From: CAXBID01 sp963815305
GTDB lineage: Bacteria > Bacteroidota > Bacteroidia > Flavobacteriales > Flavobacteriaceae
Reading direction: 5' to 3'
DNA length: 64,000 nt
Assembly (NCBI GenBank): GCA_963815305.1
Contig: CAWFFW010000002.1
Span: 186,001-250,000 of the forward strand
Position 1 is the first letter of the stretch; each line of letters starts with the position of its first letter. A program made the position numbers and the translations under genes. The notes below the pieces were generated by a model that was not told the DNA's origin, did not search any database, and was given only the letters and a program-made list of their open reading frames with translations. Positions 59,760 through 64,000 of the stretch are shown here, in pieces.

Positions 59760-61886
59760 TTACGATTCAACGCCTTTAGCAGCTTTTATTACCTCTTCTG
59801 ATATATTTGAAGGAGTTTCAGCATAATGTGAAAATTCCATAGTTGATGTTGCACGACCAGATGATAATGTTCTTAATGTAGTAACATATCCGAACATCTC
59901 TGATAATGGTACAGTAGCTTTTACTGTTTTTGCACCAGCTCTATCACCCATATCACTCATTTGCCCACGACGGCGATTTAAATCTCCAACGATATCACCC
60001 ATATTTTCTTCAGGTGTAATAACCTCGAGCTTCATAATAGGCTCCATGATGACTGCTTTCGCAGCTCTGGCGCAATTTTTAAATCCAATCTTGGCAGCTA
60101 ACTCAAAAGATAATTGATCAGAATCCACATCGTGGTAAGACCCATCTTTTAAAGTAACTTTCATAGAATCAATTTCGTAACCAGCCAAAGGCCCATTAAC
60201 CATTGCCATTTTAAATCCTTTTTCAATTGAAGGAATAAATTCTTTTGGGACGTTACCACCCTTAATTATAGATTCAAACTGAAGTCCAGTTACACCTTCA
60301 TCTGCTGGTTCAACCGTAAATACAATATCAGCGAATTTACCACGACCACCAGATTGTTTCTTATAAACTTCTCTATGATCTGCAGCTGCTGTTATAGCCT
60401 CTTTATACTCTACCTGTGGTTGCCCTTGATTTACTTCAACTTTAAATTCGCGACGTAAACGGTCAACAATAACATCCAAGTGAAGTTCGCCCATTCCAGA
60501 AATAATAGTCTGTCCTGAAGCTTCATCTGAACGTACTGTAAACGTAGGATCTTCCTCAGCTAACTTCGCTAAACCAATACCTAATTTATCAACATCAGCT
60601 TTGGTTTTAGGTTCAACCGCAATACCAATTACTGGATCAGGAAAGTCCATAGATTCTAAAACAATAGGATGTTTTTCATCAGTAAGTGTATCTCCTGTTT
60701 TGATAGATTTAAATCCAACAGCAGCTCCAATATCCCCAGCTTCTATAAAATCAATGGCATTTTGCTTATTAGCATGCATTTGATAAATACGTGAGATACG
60801 TTCTTTTTTTCCTGAACGATTATTTAATACATAAGAACCCGCGTCTAAACGACCAGAATATGCTCTAAAGAAAGCTAAGCGACCTACAAAAGGATCGGTA
60901 GCAATTTTAAACGCTAATGCTGCAAAAGGTTCACTTACAGATGGCTTACGTATTTCTTCTTTTTCAGTATCTGGATTCATACCCTTAATACCTTCCTTAT
61001 CCATTGGTGAAGGTAAATAACGACATACAGCATCTAATAAAAATTGTACGCCTTTATTTTTGAAAGCAGAACCACAAATCATTGGAATAATGGCCATATC
61101 CATTACAGCAGCCCTAAGCGCAGCATGCACTTCGTCTTCTGTAATAGAATCTTCATCCTCCATGAACTTCTCTAGTAAGTCCTCATCATAACTTGCTACT
61201 TCTTCAATAAGTAATGCTCTATATTTTTTGGCTTCAGCTTTTAACTCTTCTGGAATTTCGATAACATCAAATGTTGCTCCCATTCCTTCTTCATGCCAAA
61301 CTATAGCACGGTTCTTAACCAAATCTACAATACCTTTAAAATCTTCTTCATCACCAATGTTTAAAACAATGGGCACAGCGTTAGACTTTAACATATCTTT
61401 TACTTGTTGACAAACACCTAAAAAATCTGAGCCCTGACGGTCCATTTTGTTAACGAAACCAATTCTTGGCACTTTATAGTTATCCGCTAGTCTCCAGTTA
61501 GTTTCAGATTGAGGCTCAACACCATCAACAGCACTAAATAAAAATACTAAACCATCTAAAACACGCAAAGAACGGTTTACTTCAACCGTAAAATCAACGT
61601 GACCCGGTGTGTCAATGATATTAAAATGGTATTCTTTAGAATCTTCTGTAGGCTCGCCATTTAATCTTGGAAATACCCACTCACAAGTTGTAGCTGCAGA
61701 CGTAATTGTAATACCTCTTTCTTGCTCTTGCTCCATCCAATCCATGGTTGCAGCACCATCATGTACTTCACCAATTTTATGAGAAACTCCTGTATAATAA
61801 AGGATACGCTCTGTCGTTGTGGTTTTTCCTGCATCAATATGTGCAGCAATACCTATATTTCTTGTCAATTTTAAATCTCTTGCCAT
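59760..61886 (-). CDS. fusA: Elongation factor G
   Basis: 708 residues. The GTPase domain has G1 AHIDAGKTTTTE, G3 DTPGHVDFT and G4 NKMD. Domains II to V follow in order and the length is normal. It drives ribosome translocation after peptide transfer and helps ribosome recycling. It lies three bases after rpsG, the standard str order. Confidence 0.98.
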   Translation of the reverse strand: MARDLKLTRNIGIAAHIDAGKTTTTERILYYTGVSHKIGEVHDGAATMDWMEQEQERGITITSAATTCEWVFPRLNGEPTEDSKEYHFNIIDTPGHVDFTVEVNRSLRVLDGLVFLFSAVDGVEPQSETNWRLADNYKVPRIGFVNKMDRQGSDFLGVCQQVKDMLKSNAVPIVLNIGDEEDFKGIVDLVKNRAIVWHEEGMGATFDVIEIPEELKAEAKKYRALLIEEVASYDEDLLEKFMEDEDSITEDEVHAALRAAVMDMAIIPMICGSAFKNKGVQFLLDAVCRYLPSPMDKEGIKGMNPDTEKEEIRKPSVSEPFAALAFKIATDPFVGRLAFFRAYSGRLDAGSYVLNNRSGKKERISRIYQMHANKQNAIDFIEAGDIGAAVGFKSIKTGDTLTDEKHPIVLESMDFPDPVIGIAVEPKTKADVDKLGIGLAKLAEEDPTFTVRSDEASGQTIISGMGELHLDVIVDRLRREFKVEVNQGQPQVEYKEAITAAADHREVYKKQSGGRGKFADIVFTVEPADEGVTGLQFESIIKGGNVPKEFIPSIEKGFKMAMVNGPLAGYEIDSMKVTLKDGSYHDVDSDQLSFELAAKIGFKNCARAAKAVIMEPIMKLEVITPEENMGDIVGDLNRRRGQMSDMGDRAGAKTVKATVPLSEMFGYVTTLRTLSSGRATSTMEFSHYAETPSNISEEVIKAAKGVES

Positions 61887-61889
61887 GTC

Positions 61890-62366
61890 TTAAAATCTAA
61901 AGTGAGAGAATGCTTTATTTGCTTCTGCCATTTTATGAGTATCTACTCTTTTCTTAACGGCTGCACCTTCTTCTTTAGCTGCTGCTATAACTTCTGAAGC
62001 CAAACGTAACGCCATAGACTTCTCGTTTCTTTTACGTGAATAGCTAATTAACCATTTCATAGCTGTTGAAACTTTCCGGTCAGGACGTATTTGCATCGGA
62101 ATTTGGAATGTTGCACCACCAACACGACGACTACGCACTTCTACGTGAGGCATCACATTTGATAAAGCATCTTTCCAGATTTCTAAAGCTGTTTTTTCTT
62201 CGTCAGTTTTTTTTGAGTCTACAATATCAATAGCATCGTAGAATACCTTAAAAGCTACCGATTTTTTTCCATCCCACATCATCATGTTAACGAAACGAGT
62301 TACTAACTGGTCGTTAAAACGTGGATCTGGCAAAAGTGGTCTCTTTTTTGCTGCTCTTTTTCTCAT
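61890..62366 (-). CDS. rpsG: 30S ribosomal protein S7
   Basis: 158 residues. It begins MRKRAAKKRPLLPDPRFNDQ and has MPHVEVRSRRVGGATFQIPM. S7 starts assembly of the 30S head and contacts E-site tRNA. It is 22 bases after rpsL. Confidence 0.98.
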   Translation of the reverse strand: MRKRAAKKRPLLPDPRFNDQLVTRFVNMMMWDGKKSVAFKVFYDAIDIVDSKKTDEEKTALEIWKDALSNVMPHVEVRSRRVGGATFQIPMQIRPDRKVSTAMKWLISYSRKRNEKSMALRLASEVIAAAKEEGAAVKKRVDTHKMAEANKAFSHFRF

Positions 62367-62388
62367 GTCTTCTTCTTAAAGTTTTAAA

Positions 62389-62763
62389 TTACTTCTTAGG
62401 GCGTTTTGCACCATACTTAGATCTCCGTTGTGTTCTACCTGCAACACCTGCTGTGTCTAAAGCACCACGAACGATGTGATATCTAACTCCTGGCAAATCT
62501 TTTACCCTTCCACCTCTAACCAATACTATCGAGTGCTCTTGTAGATTATGTCCCTCTCCACCAATGTATGCATTAACCTCGTTACCGTTTGTTAAACGAA
62601 CCCTTGCTACCTTACGCATTGCTGAGTTTGGTTTTTTTGGCGTTGTTGTATAAACACGAGTACATACACCACGTCTTTGCGGACACGAATCTAAAGCAGC
62701 CGATTTACTCTTCTTGGTTATTTTGGCTCTTCCTTTTCGTACTAATTGTGAAATTGTTGGCAT
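62389..62763 (-). CDS. rpsL: 30S ribosomal protein S12
   Basis: 124 residues. Decoding-centre loops are wild type in form: TTPKKPNSAMRKVARV and GGRVKDLPGVRYHIVRG, with the lysines at which streptomycin-resistance changes occur still present. It is the first gene of the long ribosomal block, with a promoter at 62807-62837. Confidence 0.98.
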   Translation of the reverse strand: MPTISQLVRKGRAKITKKSKSAALDSCPQRRGVCTRVYTTTPKKPNSAMRKVARVRLTNGNEVNAYIGGEGHNLQEHSIVLVRGGRVKDLPGVRYHIVRGALDTAGVAGRTQRRSKYGAKRPKK

Positions 62764-62788
62764 ATATATTATATATAAATTTTAAAGT

Positions 62789-62802
62789 CCTCTTTTAAGA
62801 GG
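62789..62802 (-). promoter_or_regulatory. Short hairpin at the 5' end of the str transcript
   Basis: CCTCTT-TT-AAGAGG is a perfect short palindrome at or just past the predicted transcription start of rpsL. It may stabilise the leader or act in control, but it may also be chance. Confidence 0.4.
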
Positions 62803-62806
62803 GCTG

Positions 62807-62837
62807 CAAAGGTAGAAATTAAAATTAATAATTCAAA
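62807..62837 (-). promoter_or_regulatory. Bacteroidetes-type promoter of the str/ribosomal block
   Basis: On the minus strand TTTG (62834-62837) is followed after exactly 19 bases by TACCTTTG (62807-62814), a complete match to the -33/-7 consensus. Transcription would begin near 62800, about 37 bases before the rpsL ATG. Confidence 0.78.
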
Positions 62838-62940
62838 CCCTAAATGATTAATTTTCAACAGAATTTAAAAATAATTACAACCTCCATATTATAAGTGTTG
62901 TTTTTCCGTTAGATTTACATAATCTTAGAGTTGACATAAC

Positions 62941-64000
62941 GTGCAGAAAATAGTCTATTTACACCTTATTATATACATACTTTTGCCTTGGAAGCTATTT
63001 TGCCAAAATTTACACTTAGAAATTAATGGAAACTCAGATTACCAAACTCAAATCATTGATTCAACAAATTATTTAAATGTTCATAAAAATTTTGCTTCTA
63101 TAAAAACCGAAGTAGACTCTATTCAAAAACTACTCTACAAAAAGGGTTATATTGAAAATGAATTTAAAAGCATCATTAAAAAAAACGACTCTACATTTAA
63201 TGTTCAATTCTTTTTAAAAAATAAATTCAAGACCATATATATAAACCACGCAAATTCTATAATTGATACATCAATTTTAAAATTAATTTCAAAAAACGTT
63301 TTTGATGATTATTTTATTTTGAATTTTGAGGAGGTTGAAACTGCCTTGAACTTCATTAATAAAAAAAACACAGAACAAGGTTTGCCTTTTTCGAAATTAA
63401 GCTTATCAAATATTCGCGTGAAAAGAAATAATAATTTGGAGGCTGATTTAGTTATTGTTTCTAATGAGAAAAAACGGGTTATAAATGCAATTGAAATAAA
63501 AGGTTATAAAAAATTCCCACGATCCTATTTAAAATATTATCTAAAAATAAAACCCAATCAAACTTTTAATTTAAATGCCATAAAGAGAAAAACGGAACGA
63601 CTTAACGATTTGAAGTTTGCAAATCAAATTAAATCTCCAGAAGTTTTATTTTCTAAAGATTCAACTACATTATATCTGTATCTAGAAAAAGCGAAAAGCA
63701 ACTCCTTTGATGGCTTTTTAGGTTTTGGAACAAATGAAGAAACTAACAATATAGAATTTGATGGGTATTTAAACTTAAATCTCACCAACAACTTAAACTT
63801 TGGTGAATCATTTAGATTACTATACAAGAGTGATGAAATTGATCAGCAAACATTTAAAGCAGATTTTACGCTACCCTATTTATTTAAATCTCCCATTGGA
63901 GTTGATTTACAATTACAAATTTTCAGAAAAGACTCCACTTTTACAACGGTAAATCAATTTGCAAAATTACATTATCAAATAAACTCAAAACATAAAATTT
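62941..64000 (+). CDS. BamA/TamA-like outer-membrane protein with POTRA domain (3' end outside window)
   Basis: The frame is open from the GTG at 62941 to the window end (353 codons). A stop lies two codons upstream, so no earlier start is possible. Residues 1-22 are a signal peptide (LHLIIYILLPWKLFCQ). POTRA-like strands and helices follow, with the clearest unit at INAIEIKGYKKFPRSYLKYY and LKFANQIKSPEVLF. From about residue 255 the pattern changes to barrel strands (GFLGFGTNEE, FDGYLNLNL, FKADFTLPYLF). This is the architecture of Omp85 proteins, which insert or export proteins at the outer membrane. It runs divergently from rpsL. The exact subfamily cannot be told without the barrel. Confidence 0.8.
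   Translation, partial: MQKIVYLHLIIYILLPWKLFCQNLHLEINGNSDYQTQIIDSTNYLNVHKNFASIKTEVDSIQKLLYKKGYIENEFKSIIKKNDSTFNVQFFLKNKFKTIYINHANSIIDTSILKLISKNVFDDYFILNFEEVETALNFINKKNTEQGLPFSKLSLSNIRVKRNNNLEADLVIVSNEKKRVINAIEIKGYKKFPRSYLKYYLKIKPNQTFNLNAIKRKTERLNDLKFANQIKSPEVLFSKDSTTLYLYLEKAKSNSFDGFLGFGTNEETNNIEFDGYLNLNLTNNLNFGESFRLLYKSDEIDQQTFKADFTLPYLFKSPIGVDLQLQIFRKDSTFTTVNQFAKLHYQINSKHKI

Noticed and set aside
62389..62763. Streptomycin-resistance change in rpsL
   Set aside because: Both decoding loops keep the lysines of the wild-type form.
1..64000. CRISPR arrays, phage, insertion sequences, integrases, toxin-antitoxin or restriction genes
   Set aside because: None found by reading both strands; no regular repeats and no matching proteins.

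Overview
The window is 64 kb of AT-rich chromosome from a member of the Bacteroidota, almost certainly the family Flavobacteriaceae. The evidence is a type IX secretion sorting domain, DUF4199 and DUF5777 proteins, a flavobacterial ECF sigma/sensor operon, CtlX, a short CarB, and promoters of the Bacteroidetes type (TTTG, 19 bases, TAnnTTTG). The genus cannot be fixed from the sequence alone. No tRNA, rRNA, CRISPR array, prophage or insertion sequence was recognised.

Layout. 1-2.7 kb: the end of an iron/cobalamin-type ABC ATPase, rmuC, a small membrane protein and an acyl-CoA thioesterase. 2.7-5.8 kb: an exported module of OB-fold protein, DUF5777 barrel, monohaem cytochrome lipoprotein and YceI protein, facing a secreted cupredoxin. 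5.8-14.7 kb (mostly minus strand): carB, rpmH, a TPR protein, cardiolipin synthase, a lytic transglycosylase, an alpha/beta hydrolase, a small GNAT and mtaB. 14.8-23.7 kb: a peptide-binding lipoprotein, a GlmU-like protein, rpmE, DUF4199, a GT2 glycosyltransferase, a phosphohexomutase and an MsbA-like exporter, which together look like envelope biogenesis. 24-30 kb: an ECF sigma operon, a YCF48-like lipoprotein, an RsmB-type methyltransferase and argS. 30.6-40.9 kb: a TPR histidine kinase, ctlX, a five-gene soluble phosphorelay operon and an arginine-deiminase-like enzyme. 41-45.2 kb: gltA, eno and carA. 45.3-62.8 kb: one long minus-strand block holding the str, S10, spc and alpha ribosomal clusters (rpsL to rplQ, with fusA, secY, infA and rpoA). 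62.9 kb to the end: the start of a BamA/TamA-like outer-membrane protein.

How the genes work together. The ribosomal block is the translation core. Its order is standard, but it carries possible internal control points: a terminator-like hairpin between rpsJ and rplC, and a terminator followed by a promoter element between rpsK and rpsD. A one-base frameshift removes the last part of rplD (L4). S14, L31 and L36 are all in the zinc-free form. carA, carB, argS, ctlX and the deiminase-like gene give the region an arginine/citrulline/carbamoyl-phosphate theme. The five-gene signalling operon sits between the two deiminase-superfamily genes. It encodes two cytosolic GAF kinases, two single-domain receivers, and a receiver-PAS protein that has a histidine-phosphotransfer helix but no ATPase domain. 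This operon is the best candidate for an undescribed system in the window.
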